Shown piece after piece: positions 50,903 through 61,598 of a stretch of DNA of 64,000 bases. The stretch is from Methylobacterium radiodurans (GTDB lineage Bacteria > Pseudomonadota > Alphaproteobacteria > Rhizobiales > Beijerinckiaceae): the NCBI RefSeq assembly GCF_003173735.1, contig NZ_CP029551.1, positions 5,037,001 through 5,101,000 on the forward strand. The letters are read 5' to 3'. The notes beneath the pieces are model-generated. The model saw only the letters and a list, made by a program, of their open reading frames with translations. It searched no databases and was not told where the DNA came from. Position numbers and translations under genes: made by a program. The first letter of the stretch is position 1; every line of letters starts with the position of its first letter.

Positions 50903-52410
50903 TGGCCGCGATGCCCCACATCTCCGCCCGCTTGCGCGCCGCGCTCACCCTCGGCCTCGCGCTCCTTCCGGTGACGCTTGCCGCGCAGGAGCGTCAGGCC
51001 TTCGGCCCGGCGCCAGCCATCACGATCGGCAACGCGGAAGCGAACGCGTCGCGCAAGGTCGAGATGACGGCCGGGCGCTCGGTGATCGTCGACCTGCCGC
51101 GCGACGCCAAGGAGGTGTTCGTCGCCAACCCGAAGGTGGCGAACGCGGTGGTGCGCTCCACCCGCAAGGTCTTCGTCATCGGTATGGAGAACGGCACCAC
51201 CTCGATCTTCATCCTCGACGCGGAGGGTCGGCAGATCGCCGCCCTCGACGTCACGGTGGCGCGCGACCTCAACCTCGGCGTGCTGCGCCAGATCCTCGGC
51301 CAGAGCATCTCGGGCGGGCGCTTCGACGTACGCTCCAGCGGCGATTCCGTTCTGCTCTCGGGCTCGGTGAACTCGGCGGCCGAGGCCCAGCAGGCCATCG
51401 ACATCGCCAACGCCTTCGTGGGCACCGGCGGCGGCGGCGGGGCCAGCAGCGCGGGCATTGCGGGCGGCGCGCGCGGCGCGGTGATCAACAACCTGACGAT
51501 CCGCGGCAAGGATCAGGTGATGCTGCGCGTCACGGTCGCCGAGGTCTCGCGCACCGTGCTGAAGCAGCTCGGCGTCAACCTGAGCGGCGGCTGGTCGAAC
51601 CTCAACCTCGTCAACGCCGCACCCCTGGCGATCTCCGGTGGCCAGTTCCCCACCGGCAACCTGATCTCGGGCACGATCAACGGGGCGGGCGGCGCGAGCC
51701 TGACGGCGACGCTGAAGGCCTTCGAGCAGGCCGGCGTCTCCCGCATCCTGGCGGAGCCGACGCTGACCGCGATCTCGGGCGAATCGGCCAAGTTCACCGC
51801 CGGCGGCGAGCTTCCGGTGCCCTCGAGCCAGTCCTGCACGCCGGCCCTCGTCGCCGGCCAGCAGCCCACCTGCGTGGTCGGCATCGCCTTCAAGAAGTAC
51901 GGCGTGAGCCTGAACTTCACCCCGGTGGTCCAGTCCGAGAACCGGATCTCGATCCGCGTCGGCACAGAGGTCAGCGAGATCGATCCGGCGAACTCCTACA
52001 GCTTCGTCAGCGGCAACGCGACGGCGGCCGTGCCGGGGCTGACGGTGCGCAATTCCGAGACCACCGTCGAGCTGCCCTCGGGCAGCACCATGATGACGGC
52101 GGGTCTGATCCAGCAGAAGAGCAAGGCGGCGGTGGCCGGGCTCCCCGGCCTCGTCAACCTGCCGATCCTCGGCGCCCTCTTCCGCAGCCGTGACTATCAG
52201 CGGCAGGAAACGGAGCTGATGATCATGGTGACGCCCTACATCGCCAAGCCGATCGAGACCCGGCAGGTCACCCGGCCGGACGAGGGCTTCGTGGACGCCA
52301 CCGACGGCCAGGGTGTGCTGCTCGGCCAGATCAACCGCCTCTATGGCGTGGCGGGCGCGCAGCCGCTCGGCCGCTCCTATCGCGGCCGCGTCGGCTTCAT
52401 CACCGACTGA
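50902..52410 (+). CDS. cpaC: Tad pilus secretin CpaC (RcpA)
   Basis: The 502-residue product has a signal peptide (RLRAALTLGLALLPVTLAAQ), a pilus-assembly N-terminal domain (GRSVIVDLPRDAKEVFVANPKVANAVVRS), a BON-like segment (SGDSVLLSGSVNSAAEAQQAI) and the secretin core (LAEPTLTAISGESAKFTAGGELPVP, RNSETTVELPSGSTMMTAGLIQ, GALFRSRDYQRQETELMIMVTPYI). It forms the outer-membrane channel for the pilus. ATG 50911 is an alternative start. Confidence 0.94.
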   Translation: MAAMPHISARLRAALTLGLALLPVTLAAQERQAFGPAPAITIGNAEANASRKVEMTAGRSVIVDLPRDAKEVFVANPKVANAVVRSTRKVFVIGMENGTTSIFILDAEGRQIAALDVTVARDLNLGVLRQILGQSISGGRFDVRSSGDSVLLSGSVNSAAEAQQAIDIANAFVGTGGGGGASSAGIAGGARGAVINNLTIRGKDQVMLRVTVAEVSRTVLKQLGVNLSGGWSNLNLVNAAPLAISGGQFPTGNLISGTINGAGGASLTATLKAFEQAGVSRILAEPTLTAISGESAKFTAGGELPVPSSQSCTPALVAGQQPTCVVGIAFKKYGVSLNFTPVVQSENRISIRVGTEVSEIDPANSYSFVSGNATAAVPGLTVRNSETTVELPSGSTMMTAGLIQQKSKAAVAGLPGLVNLPILGALFRSRDYQRQETELMIMVTPYIAKPIETRQVTRPDEGFVDATDGQGVLLGQINRLYGVAGAQPLGRSYRGRVGFITD

Positions 52411-52484
52411 GCCGCCTCCCGGCAACCGAGACTCCTCGGGCGGCATCGCCCGGGCCTGCGCCCCGACCAGGATCCTTCCGCGCG

Positions 52485-53222
52485 ATGAACCCCCTCCTGC
52501 CCCGTCCGACCCGCCGCGCCGCCGCGGCCCTCGCCGTCCTCGTCGGCACCGCGCTCGGCGGCTGCCAGGCCGACCGCGCGACCACCGGCTCGCTCTACCC
52601 CCACGATTACCGGGCCCGGCACCCGATCGTCCTGACCGACGGAACGCGGATGCTCGACGTCTTTCCGACCGGCGTCGGCCATCTCGACCCGCGCCAGACC
52701 GCCGACATCGACGCCTTCGTGCTGGAGTACCGGCGCTACGGCCGCGGGACGCTGACCGTCGAGGTGCCGCGCGGCGTCGGGCCGGGCGCCGGGGCGGCCG
52801 CTGAGCGCACGCTCTTGGCCCTGCGACGCCTCGCGGCCACGGGCGGCGTGGGTTCGCATGAGTTCGTGGTCGCCGGCTATCCGGTGGCCAATCCGGGCCT
52901 CGCGGCGCCGGTACGCCTGAGCTTCCAGCGCCTCCAGGCGCAGGTCGCCGACAAGTGCGGGCTCTACCCGCAGGATCTCGGCTTCAGCACCCCGATGACG
53001 AACCTGCGCAACGAGCCCGCCTGGAACCTCGGCTGCGCCACGCAGTCCAACGTCGCCGCCCAGATCGCCGACCCGATCGATCTCGTGCGCGGTCGCACCG
53101 AGGGGCGGCTCGACACGGCGCGACGCGTCAAGGACATCGGTCAGGTGCGCGAAGGCAAGGATCCGTCAACCAACTGGCGGCAGGATGGCCAGACGAACGT
53201 GAGCAGCCGCCTGGGCCTCTGA
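52485..53222 (+). CDS. cpaD: Tad pilus lipoprotein CpaD (RcpB)
   Basis: The 245-residue product carries a lipoprotein signal with lipobox LGGC (Cys27), then the CpaD family features: YRARHPIVLTDGTRMLDVFP, a region resembling OmpA-type periplasmic domains, and RLDTARRVKDIGQVREGKDPSTNW at the C-terminus, which is CpaD-typical. It assists secretin assembly. It is separated from cpaC by 74 bp. Confidence 0.92.
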   Translation: MNPLLPRPTRRAAAALAVLVGTALGGCQADRATTGSLYPHDYRARHPIVLTDGTRMLDVFPTGVGHLDPRQTADIDAFVLEYRRYGRGTLTVEVPRGVGPGAGAAAERTLLALRRLAATGGVGSHEFVVAGYPVANPGLAAPVRLSFQRLQAQVADKCGLYPQDLGFSTPMTNLRNEPAWNLGCATQSNVAAQIADPIDLVRGRTEGRLDTARRVKDIGQVREGKDPSTNWRQDGQTNVSSRLGL

Positions 53223-53277
53223 ACCAGCCCCTACCGCGAACCTCCCCGCTCCGGATCCGAGACGGAACACCAGACCC

Positions 53278-54531
53278 ATGCCGGACCCTTCCGAGACACC
53301 CGAGCGCATGATCGCACCGGTGCCGCGGATCACCATCCAGGCCTACTGCGAGACGCCGGAGGCCGCCGCGGCCGTGGAGAGCGCGGGCGCCGACCGGCGC
53401 CTGCAGAAAGCTCACCTCAAGGTCCAGATGGGCGGCGCCGCCGCCGCGGTCGAGGCTTACCGGAACGCGCCGACACCGAACGTCATCCTGATCGAGACGC
53501 AGGGGTCCCGCACCAAGCCCCTCGAATATCTCGACCAGCTCGCCGAGGTCTGCGACGAGGGTACCCGAGTTATCGTCATCGGCCACGTCAACGACGTCGG
53601 GCTCTACCGTCAGTTCATCCAGCGCGGCGTCAGCGACTACCTGATCGCGCCGGTCGATCCGCTGGACCTGATCGCCTCGATCTCCGACCTGTTCTCGGCG
53701 CCGGGCGTGAAGCCGGTCGGCCGCACGGTCGCGGTCTGCGGCGTGCGCGGCGGCGTCGGCGCCTCGACCATCGCCCACAATCTCGCCTGGACGGTCGCCC
53801 GCAGCCAGAAGCTGCAGACGGTCATCGCCGACCTCGACATCGCCTTCGGTACCGCGAGCCTCAACTTCAACCAGGATCCGCCCCAGGGCATCGCCGAGGC
53901 GGTGTTCGCGCCCGAGCGCCTCGATTCCGCGCTGGTCGAGCGCCTGCTCTCGAAGTGCAGCGATCATCTGAGCCTGCTCTCGGCACCCGCCACCCTGGAC
54001 CGCACGATCGACCTCGCCGAGCCCGCCTTCGACGGCCTGATCGAGCACCTGCGCGCGGCCGTGCCCTGCATCGTGCTCGACGTGCCCCATCTCTGGAGCG
54101 CGTGGTCGCGACGGGTGCTCACCGGCGCCGACGAGTTGGTGGTCGTGGCCGGGCCGGACCTCGCATCCCTGCGCAACGCCAAGAACCTGCTCACCGCGCT
54201 CCAGCACGGGCGCCCGAACGACCGGGCCCCGCGCGTCGTCCTCAACGGCATCGGCCTGCCCAAGCGGCCGGAGATCGGGGCGGCGGAATTCGCGAAGGCG
54301 CTCGACACGACGCTCGCGGCCACGATCCCCTTCGAGCCGGCGCTGTTCGGCACGGCGGCCAACAACGGTCAGATGATCGCCGAGGTGCAGGCGGGCTCGA
54401 AGGTCGCCGAGATCTTCTCGGAACTTTCCGCAACGATCCTCGGCCGGCCCGAGCCGCGCCGGACCCGCACGAACCTGCTCGAACCGCTGCAGCCACTCCT
54501 GGCCAAGCTCGCCCGCCGCAAGGCGTCCTGA
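53278..54531 (+). CDS. cpaE: Tad pilus localisation ATPase CpaE (TadZ)
   Basis: The 417-residue product has an N-terminal receiver-like domain (VILIETQGSRTKPLEYLDQLAEVC, VIVIGHVNDVGLYRQFIQRGVSDYL) and a MinD/ParA-like ATPase domain with a deviant Walker A CGVRGGVGASTIAHNLAW and ADLDIAFGTASLNF. The lysine before Gly in KGGxGK is replaced by Arg/Val, as usual in CpaE/TadZ. It positions the pilus at the pole. Confidence 0.94.
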   Translation: MPDPSETPERMIAPVPRITIQAYCETPEAAAAVESAGADRRLQKAHLKVQMGGAAAAVEAYRNAPTPNVILIETQGSRTKPLEYLDQLAEVCDEGTRVIVIGHVNDVGLYRQFIQRGVSDYLIAPVDPLDLIASISDLFSAPGVKPVGRTVAVCGVRGGVGASTIAHNLAWTVARSQKLQTVIADLDIAFGTASLNFNQDPPQGIAEAVFAPERLDSALVERLLSKCSDHLSLLSAPATLDRTIDLAEPAFDGLIEHLRAAVPCIVLDVPHLWSAWSRRVLTGADELVVVAGPDLASLRNAKNLLTALQHGRPNDRAPRVVLNGIGLPKRPEIGAAEFAKALDTTLAATIPFEPALFGTAANNGQMIAEVQAGSKVAEIFSELSATILGRPEPRRTRTNLLEPLQPLLAKLARRKAS

Positions 54532-54562
54532 GTCCGGCCCCGAGAGCCCGAGGAGGCCCGCC

Positions 54563-56023
54563 ATGTTCGGTCGCAGACAGACCGCCGCCAGCCCGGCCGT
54601 CCCGGTCGGCGCCTCGGTAGCGGCCGCGCCGGTGCCGAAGGCGCCCACCGCCCCCGTCCTCGTCCAGCCCGACGCCCCCGCCCGCCGCTCCGATCCGATC
54701 CCGGCGACGGCACCGGTCGTCGTGGAGACGCAGCGTTCGGAGGACTACTACCGCACGAAGAGCATGATCTTCGGCGCGCTGATCGAGGCCATCGACCTCG
54801 CCCAGCTCGCCCGCCTCGACGGCGAGACCGCGCGGGAGGAGATCCGCGACATCGTCTCGGAGATCATCGGCCTCAAGAACATCGTCCTGTCGATCTCCGA
54901 GCAGGAGGAGCTGCTCGACGACATCTGCAACGACGTGCTGGGCTACGGCCCGCTCGAGCCGCTGCTCGCCCGCGACGACATCGCCGACATCATGGTCAAC
55001 GGCGCCAACCGGGCCTTCATCGAGGTCAGCGGCAAGATCCAGCTGACGAGCGTGCGCTTCCGCGACAACCAGCAGCTGATGAACATCTGCCAGCGCATCG
55101 TCAGCCAGGTTGGACGGCGCGTCGACGACGCCTCGCCGATCTGCGACGCGCGCCTGCCGGACGGCTCCCGCGTCAACGTGATCGCGCCCCCGCTCGCCAT
55201 CGACGGCCCGGCGCTCACCATCCGCAAGTTCAAGAAGGACAAGCTCACCCTCGACCAGCTCGTGCGCTTCGGCGCGATCTCGCCGGAGGGCGCCGAGATC
55301 CTGAAGATCATCGGGCGCTCGCGCTGCAACGTGGTGATCTCGGGCGGCACGGGCTCGGGCAAGACGACGCTCCTGAACTGCCTCACCGCCTTTATCGAGC
55401 ACGACGAGCGCATCATCACCTGCGAGGACGCGGCCGAGCTGCAGCTGCAGCAGCCCCACGTGGTCCGCCTCGAGACGCGCCCGCCCAACATGGAGGGCCA
55501 GGGTCAGGTCACCATGCGCGACCTCGTCAAGAACTGCCTGCGCATGCGGCCCGAGCGGATCATCGTCGGCGAGGTGCGCGGACCGGAGGCCTTCGACCTC
55601 CTCCAGGCGATGAATACCGGCCACGACGGCTCGATGGGCACGCTCCACGCCAACTCGCCGCGCGAGTGCCTCTCCCGCATCGAGTCGATGATCTCGATGG
55701 GCGGCTTCACGCTGCCCTCGCGGACCTTGCGCGAGATGATCGTCGGCTCGATCGACGTGGTGATTCAGGCCATGCGCCTGCGCGACGGCTCGCGCCGGAT
55801 CACGCACATCACCGAGGTGATCGGCATGGAGGGCGACGTGATCACCACGCAGGACGTCTTCCTCTACGACATCGTCGGAGAGGACCAGAACGGCCGCCTG
55901 ATCGGACGCCACCGCTCGACCGGGATCGGCCGACCGAAATTCTGGGAGCGAGCGCGCTACTATGGGCTGGAGCAGAAGCTCTCGGCGGCCCTCGACGCCG
56001 CCGAGACGGGAGCGGCGGCGTGA
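54563..56023 (+). CDS. cpaF: Tad secretion ATPase CpaF (TadA)
   Basis: The 486-residue product is a GspE/PilT-type hexameric ATPase: Walker [18 protein letters not shown], Asp box [12 protein letters not shown], Walker [32 protein letters not shown] and the His box [18 protein letters not shown]. An N-terminal Ala/Pro-rich 55 residues precede the folded part. It powers pilus extension and retraction. GAGGAGG lies 5-11 bp before the ATG. Confidence 0.96.
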   Translation: MFGRRQTAASPAVPVGASVAAAPVPKAPTAPVLVQPDAPARRSDPIPATAPVVVETQRSEDYYRTKSMIFGALIEAIDLAQLARLDGETAREEIRDIVSEIIGLKNIVLSISEQEELLDDICNDVLGYGPLEPLLARDDIADIMVNGANRAFIEVSGKIQLTSVRFRDNQQLMNICQRIVSQVGRRVDDASPICDARLPDGSRVNVIAPPLAIDGPALTIRKFKKDKLTLDQLVRFGAISPEGAEILKIIGRSRCNVVISGGTGSGKTTLLNCLTAFIEHDERIITCEDAAELQLQQPHVVRLETRPPNMEGQGQVTMRDLVKNCLRMRPERIIVGEVRGPEAFDLLQAMNTGHDGSMGTLHANSPRECLSRIESMISMGGFTLPSRTLREMIVGSIDVVIQAMRLRDGSRRITHITEVIGMEGDVITTQDVFLYDIVGEDQNGRLIGRHRSTGIGRPKFWERARYYGLEQKLSAALDAAETGAAA

Positions 56024-56997
56024 GCGGCGCGGTCGATCCCCGGATCGCGATCGGGCTCGGCGCCTTCGCGGCCGCCTGCCTCGTCTACGTCTTCGTGCTG
56101 CCGCTGATGGGCGGAGAGCGGCGCGCCGCGCAGCGCTTGAAGACGATGACGCTGCCCGCCGGCAACGCCTCCGTGCGGGTGGCCGGCGTGAGCCGGCGCG
56201 ACCAGATCGCCAAGACGCTGAGCGAGATCGACGCAAAGGCTAAGGGCACCACCAAGGTCACGCTGGAGTTGAAGATCGCCCGCGCCGGCCTGCCCTGGAG
56301 CGTCAAGACCTTCTGGAGCGTCTCGGCCGGCATCGGCTTCGCGCTGGCCCTGATCCTCCTGATGATCACCGAGAGCCCCCTGGTGGCGCTCGGCGGCGCC
56401 TTCGTGGGTGCTCTCGGCGTGCCCCAGTACATGCTCCGCACCCTGCGCCAGCGCCGGATCGCGAAGTTCACGGCCGAGCTGCCGAACGCCGTCGACGTGG
56501 TGGTGCGCGGCATCCGCACCGGCATTCCGGTGGGCGACTGCTTCCGCATGGTCTCGCGCGAGGCCGAGGAGCCGGTGCGCAGCGAGTTCCGCACCATCAT
56601 CGAGACGCAGGCGCTCGGCCTCTCGCTCGCCGAATCCGTGTCGCGCCTCTACGAGCGGGTGCCGGTGCCGGAGGTGAATTTCTTCGCCATCGTCATCAGC
56701 ATCCAGCAGCAATCGGGCGGCAACCTCTCGGAGGCCCTGAACAACCTCTCGCGTGTGCTGCGCGAGCGCCGGAAGATGGCGGGCAAGGTCCAGGCGATGA
56801 GCATGGAGGCCAAGGCTTCGGCCTCGATCATCGCGGCCCTGCCCTTCGGCGTCGCCGGCATCACCACGCTGACGAGCCCCGACTACATCTCGCTGCTCTG
56901 GACGACCGATGCGGGCAAGATCGCGCTCGTGGCCTCGGCCCTGTGGATGGGTGCCGGGATCTTCACCATCAAGAAGATGATCGCCTTCGACTTCTGA
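56020..56997 (+). CDS. tadB: Tad platform protein TadB
   Basis: The start is GTG overlapping the cpaF stop (GTGA). The 325-residue product has two N-terminal membrane helices, a T2SSF (GspF-like) domain with LPNAVDVVVRGIRTGIPVGDCFRMVSREAEEPVRSEF and QQQSGGNLSEALNNLSRVLRERRKM, and C-terminal helices (IIAALPFGVAGITTLTS). It forms the inner-membrane platform with TadC. Confidence 0.95.
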   Translation: MSGAVDPRIAIGLGAFAAACLVYVFVLPLMGGERRAAQRLKTMTLPAGNASVRVAGVSRRDQIAKTLSEIDAKAKGTTKVTLELKIARAGLPWSVKTFWSVSAGIGFALALILLMITESPLVALGGAFVGALGVPQYMLRTLRQRRIAKFTAELPNAVDVVVRGIRTGIPVGDCFRMVSREAEEPVRSEFRTIIETQALGLSLAESVSRLYERVPVPEVNFFAIVISIQQQSGGNLSEALNNLSRVLRERRKMAGKVQAMSMEAKASASIIAALPFGVAGITTLTSPDYISLLWTTDAGKIALVASALWMGAGIFTIKKMIAFDF

Positions 56998-57021
56998 CGG
57001 CCGATCCGGAGGCCTCCCGCA

Positions 57022-57990
57022 ATGCTTGAGCAGATCGCCGCGTGGCTCTTCGATGCCCGCACCCTGGGCACGGTGCTGACCGCGATCGCCGCCGCCGCGA
57101 CCGCCTTCGCGATCGCCCAGCCGCTGCTTGAATCCGACAAGCTCGCCAAGCGGATGAAGCTCGTCAGCGACGAGCGCGAGCAGATCCGCCGCCGAGAGCG
57201 CGACAAGGCCTCGACCCGGGCGACGCTCCGGGTCGAGACCAAGACCTACATGAAGGAGGTCGTCGAGCGTTTCGACCTGCGCCGCTGGCTCGGCACCGAG
57301 ACCGCAAAGGTCAAGCTCATGCAGGCAGGCTACCGCGGTCCGCAATCCGAGACCGCGTTCCTGTTCTTCCGCCTCATCATGCCGGTGGCGATGACGCTCG
57401 GCGCGATCTTCTACTTCTTCGTGCTGGAGGTGCTCGACCAGCCGACGCTGGTGCGCGTCGCCCTGGTGATCGTGGCGGCCTATCTCGGCATCAAGGCGCC
57501 GGAACTGTTCCTCATCAACGCCGCCAAGAAGCGGCAGGCCGAGGTGCGGAAGGCCTGGCCCGACGCCCTCGACCTCACGCTGATCTGCGTCGAGTCGGGC
57601 ATGGCGATCGAGCACGCCTTCAGGCGGGTCAGCACCGAGATCGCGACCTCCTCGGTCGTGCTGGCGGAGGAGCTGGCGCTGATGACGGCCGAGATGTCCT
57701 ATCTGCCCGACCGGCGCCTCGCCTACGAGAACCTGAGCATCCGCATCGGCCTCGATCCCGTGAAGGCGGTCGCGACCGCCCTGATCCAGGCGGAGCGCTA
57801 CGGCACGCCGATCGGGCAGGCCCTGCGCGTGCTCTCCCAGGAGAGCCGCGACCAGCGCATGACGGACGCCGAGAAGAAGGCGGCCGCCCTGCCGCCGAAG
57901 CTCACGGTGCCGATGATCCTGTTCTTTCTGCCGGTGCTCTTCGTGGTGATCATCACGCCCGCGGTGATCCAGATCATGCGCGTGAACTGA
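57022..57990 (+). CDS. tadC: Tad platform protein TadC
   Basis: The 322-residue product has an N-terminal helix (LGTVLTAIAAAATAFAIAQPLL), a charged linker, then two helices (IMPVAMTLGAIFYFFVLEVL, VRVALVIVAAYLGIKAPELFL) and a T2SSF domain with WPDALDLTLICVESGMAIEHAFRRVS and QAERYGTPIGQALRVLSQESRDQRM. It ends with a hydrophobic tail. It is the last tad gene present; no tadD or tadE/F genes follow. Confidence 0.95.
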   Translation: MLEQIAAWLFDARTLGTVLTAIAAAATAFAIAQPLLESDKLAKRMKLVSDEREQIRRRERDKASTRATLRVETKTYMKEVVERFDLRRWLGTETAKVKLMQAGYRGPQSETAFLFFRLIMPVAMTLGAIFYFFVLEVLDQPTLVRVALVIVAAYLGIKAPELFLINAAKKRQAEVRKAWPDALDLTLICVESGMAIEHAFRRVSTEIATSSVVLAEELALMTAEMSYLPDRRLAYENLSIRIGLDPVKAVATALIQAERYGTPIGQALRVLSQESRDQRMTDAEKKAAALPPKLTVPMILFFLPVLFVVIITPAVIQIMRVN

Positions 57991-58005
57991 TCGCGGGCCG
58001 AATCA

Positions 58006-58034
58006 TTGACAATCGGCCGCCCCGCGGCCTATGC
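58006..58034 (+). promoter_or_regulatory. sigma-70-type promoter of rplU-rpmA
   Basis: TTGACA (58006-58011) and CTATGC (58029-58034) are separated by 17 bp, the canonical spacing. The -35 is a consensus match; the -10 is weaker but plausible for an alphaproteobacterium. Transcription would start near 58041, leaving a leader of about 130 bases before rplU. Confidence 0.6.
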
Positions 58035-58173
58035 ACCGCCCACCACGCGCGGCTTCCTCGCAGAAGTTCGCGCGTTTCGCGTTGATGCCGGTCTTGAGCC
58101 GGGGTCACGACCTCAAACAAGAAGCCGGTCCAGGGGATCCGCCCCGGAGGCCGTTCGAGAACACGAGAGAACG

Positions 58174-58488
58174 ATGTTCGCAGTCATCAAGACGGGCGGC
58201 AAGCAGTACCGCGTCGCCGCCAACGACACCATCACGATCGCGACCCTCCCGGGCGAGGCCGGCTCGAGCGTCGAGTTCGGCGAGGTTCTGCTGTTCGCCG
58301 ATGGCGCGGGCGCGACCCAGGTCGGCGCCCCGACCCTCTCCGGCATCACCGTGACCGGCGAGATCCTCAGCCACGGCCGCGGCAAGAAGGTCATCGCCTT
58401 CAAGAAGCGCCGCCGTCAGAACTCGCGCCGCAAGCGCGGCCATCGGCAGGCCCACACGGTGGTCCGCATCACCGGCATCCAGGCCTGA
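58174..58488 (+). CDS. rplU: 50S ribosomal protein L21
   Basis: The 104-residue product starts [20 protein letters not shown] and ends with [26 protein letters not shown], the classic L21 signature. GAGAGAACG lies upstream of the ATG. It precedes rpmA by 91 bp, as in most bacteria. Confidence 0.97.
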   Translation: MFAVIKTGGKQYRVAANDTITIATLPGEAGSSVEFGEVLLFADGAGATQVGAPTLSGITVTGEILSHGRGKKVIAFKKRRRQNSRRKRGHRQAHTVVRITGIQA

Positions 58489-58579
58489 GCCTGCAGGCCT
58501 GACATCGCTGGGCGCGCGAGGGGCCACCGGGTCCGGACCGCGACCGCTACCCTGAACCTCAGAATTCGGAGCATCTCCC

Positions 58580-58846
58580 ATGGCACACAAGAAGGCTGGC
58601 GGCTCGTCCCGCAACGGTCGCGACTCGGAAGGCCGGCGCCTCGGCGTCAAGAAGTTCGGCTCGGAGGCCGTCATTCCGGGCAACATCATCGTGCGTCAGC
58701 GCGGCACCAAATGGCATCCCGGCACCAATGTCGGCATGGGCAAGGACCACACCCTGTTCGCCCTCGTACCCGGCAAGGTGCAGTTCGAGACGCGCCGCGG
58801 GCGCGCCTTCGTGACGGTGGTGCCGGCTCTCGAGGCGGCAGAGTAA
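58580..58846 (+). CDS. rpmA: 50S ribosomal protein L27
   Basis: The 88-residue product begins [20 protein letters not shown] and contains [10 protein letters not shown] and [20 protein letters not shown], identifying L27. The N-terminal tail reaches the peptidyl-transferase centre. There is no cleavable N-terminal extension of the Firmicute type. Confidence 0.97.
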   Translation: MAHKKAGGSSRNGRDSEGRRLGVKKFGSEAVIPGNIIVRQRGTKWHPGTNVGMGKDHTLFALVPGKVQFETRRGRAFVTVVPALEAAE

Positions 58847-58960
58847 GCGGCGGGCGCGCGTAGGCGAAGCGAGCGTCCCGCCGGTGTCCCAGACACCCGG
58901 CAGGCGTTCCCGAGCCAGCATCGTGCCTCCAGGCGCGAGCCAGCACCGGACGGAACCAGC

Positions 58961-58986
58961 GGGGAGGATGGGCCACCATCCTCCCC
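58961..58986 (+). terminator. intrinsic-type terminator after rpmA
   Basis: GGGGAGGATGG and CCATCCTCCCC form a perfect 11-bp stem with a GCCA loop, followed by TTCGTCGTCT. It lies 115 bp downstream of rpmA and just before the acetyltransferase gene, so it probably ends the ribosomal-protein transcript. Confidence 0.7.
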
Positions 58987-59045
58987 TTCGTCGTCTCTGA
59001 CCGCGGCGCGCTCGAGGAGCGAGGCGCCGCCCGCGAGGTGACACG

Positions 59046-59642
59046 ATGTTCCCCGACCTGACCCGCGACGACGTCTTCCGGATCGAGACCCGCCGTCTCT
59101 GGCTGCGCTGGCCGACCGCGAAGGACGCGGAGGCCGTGCTTCGCCTCGCCGGCGATCTGGCGGTGGCGGAGATGACCGCGCGGATCCCGCACCCCCTGCC
59201 GCGGGCGGAGGTGGACGCCTTCCTGCTGCAGGCGCGCCGGGGGAACGCGGCCGGCACCGGCCTGACCCTCGCCCTGGCACGGCGCTCGGCACCCGCGGAC
59301 CTCATCGGGATCGTCGCGGTCTCAGGCGGTGCTGATGGGCCCGAACTCGGCTACTGGCTCGGTCGGCCCCACTGGGGCGCCGGCCTGATGGGCGAGGCCG
59401 TCGCCGCGATCCGCGACGCCTATTTCGCCTATGCGGGAGGGGATGTCCTCCGGGCCTCCGCGCGGCTCGACAACCCGGCCTCGCGCCGGCTCCTGGAGCG
59501 GAGCGGCTTCGTGCGCACTGCGACCGAGGCTCGGTCCTTCCTGACGCGCGGCGACGACGTGACGGTGGACCTGTTCCGCTTGGAGCGTGCACGTTGGTTG
59601 GGAGCGTCGGCCATTGGTCCTGAGACCGCGTTCGCGGCCTGA
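59046..59642 (+). CDS. GNAT-family N-acetyltransferase
   Basis: The 198-residue product has the RimJ/RimL-like layout: IETRRLWLRWPTAKDAEAVLRLAGD at the start, GPELGYWLGRPHWGAGLMGEAVAAI (acetyl-CoA loop, Q/RxxGxG/A form) and ASARLDNPASRRLLERSGFVRT. It acetylates an amino group of an unknown protein or small molecule. Such a gene between rpmA and obgE is a recurring arrangement in Methylobacterium and relatives (recalled, not checked). Confidence 0.9.
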   Translation: MFPDLTRDDVFRIETRRLWLRWPTAKDAEAVLRLAGDLAVAEMTARIPHPLPRAEVDAFLLQARRGNAAGTGLTLALARRSAPADLIGIVAVSGGADGPELGYWLGRPHWGAGLMGEAVAAIRDAYFAYAGGDVLRASARLDNPASRRLLERSGFVRTATEARSFLTRGDDVTVDLFRLERARWLGASAIGPETAFAA

Positions 59643-59699
59643 GCGCCGTGCGAGAGCCGGCCGGGGAACTCGTTCCGCGGCCGGCCGCTGATTGAGTGA

Positions 59700-60779
<1,080 letters not shown>

Positions 60780-60862
60780 CGCCGATCCCGTTGCGGTCGC
60801 GCGAGGGATCGCGCATCGTTCCGCCCGGGAAAGCGGCCCCTTGATGCGGAAGAGGCAAGCCG

Positions 60863-61183
60863 ATGAGCGATGCGCTGGTCGTCGAGGATCACGAGGCGGC
60901 TGAACTCGCGCGCGAACTGGCTGAGCGTCGTGGAGTCACGGTCGAGCAGGCGGTGATCGACTCGCTGCGCACAGCGCTGGATACCGCCTCCCAGCCGGCC
61001 GCAGCCCGCATCGAGCGCGCACCGGGTCCCGTCATCGTCCCGAGCCTCGACGATATGACGCCCGCCCAGCGCGCGGCTTTGGAGGCGCTGCACGCGCTCG
61101 TTGCGGACGCGCGTGCCTACGTGCTCCCCGGCGCGACGTCGGATCACAGCGACCTCTACGACGAACACGGCCTTCCGGTCTGA
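60863..61183 (+). CDS. vapB: VapB-like antitoxin
   Basis: The 106-residue product has an N-terminal helical DNA-binding type region (EAAELARELAERRGVTVEQAVIDSLRTAL, Rv0623/VapB-like PF07704 pattern) and ends in HSDLYDEHGLPV, the VapC-binding tail typical of this family. The middle 40 residues are longer than in a standard 80-residue VapB. It precedes vapC by 10 bp, the normal antitoxin-first order. Confidence 0.85.
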   Translation: MSDALVVEDHEAAELARELAERRGVTVEQAVIDSLRTALDTASQPAAARIERAPGPVIVPSLDDMTPAQRAALEALHALVADARAYVLPGATSDHSDLYDEHGLPV

Positions 61184-61193
61184 CGGACATCGG

Positions 61194-61598
61194 ATGATCC
61201 CGCTCGATTCTTCGGCGATCATCGCCACGATCCCGCATGAACCTGAAGCGCCGGCATTCGAGAAGATCCTGGTGCTGGAGAGGAGCATTGTCGGTGCTCC
61301 CACCCTCGTCGAGACGCGGATCGTTCTCGAAGGGCGCCTGTCCGACCGGGCCGGGATCTTCCTGCACAGGCTTATCACCGAGCGCGGGATCACGATCGTT
61401 CCCTTCGATTCCGCCATGGCCGAGACGGCGGCGGACGCCTTCCGCCGCTACGGCAAGGGCCGGGGCCATCCGGCAGGCCTGAACTTCGGCGACTGCATGG
61501 CCTACGCGGTCGCGTCGGTCATGCGCCTGCCCCTCCTGTTCAAGGGCGACGACTTCGTCCACACGGAGATCGTCCCCGCCCACAGCCCCGCACCATGA
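61194..61598 (+). CDS. vapC: VapC-family PIN-domain toxin
   Basis: The 134-residue product shows the PIN acidic set: [13 protein letters not shown] (Asp5), [11 protein letters not shown] (Glu), and [25 protein letters not shown] (Asp and Asp). These form the Mg-dependent RNase active site. Free VapC cleaves tRNA or rRNA and stops growth. Its stop codon overlaps the proB start (ATGA), which ties proB translation to the toxin gene. Confidence 0.9.
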   Translation: MIPLDSSAIIATIPHEPEAPAFEKILVLERSIVGAPTLVETRIVLEGRLSDRAGIFLHRLITERGITIVPFDSAMAETAADAFRRYGKGRGHPAGLNFGDCMAYAVASVMRLPLLFKGDDFVHTEIVPAHSPAP

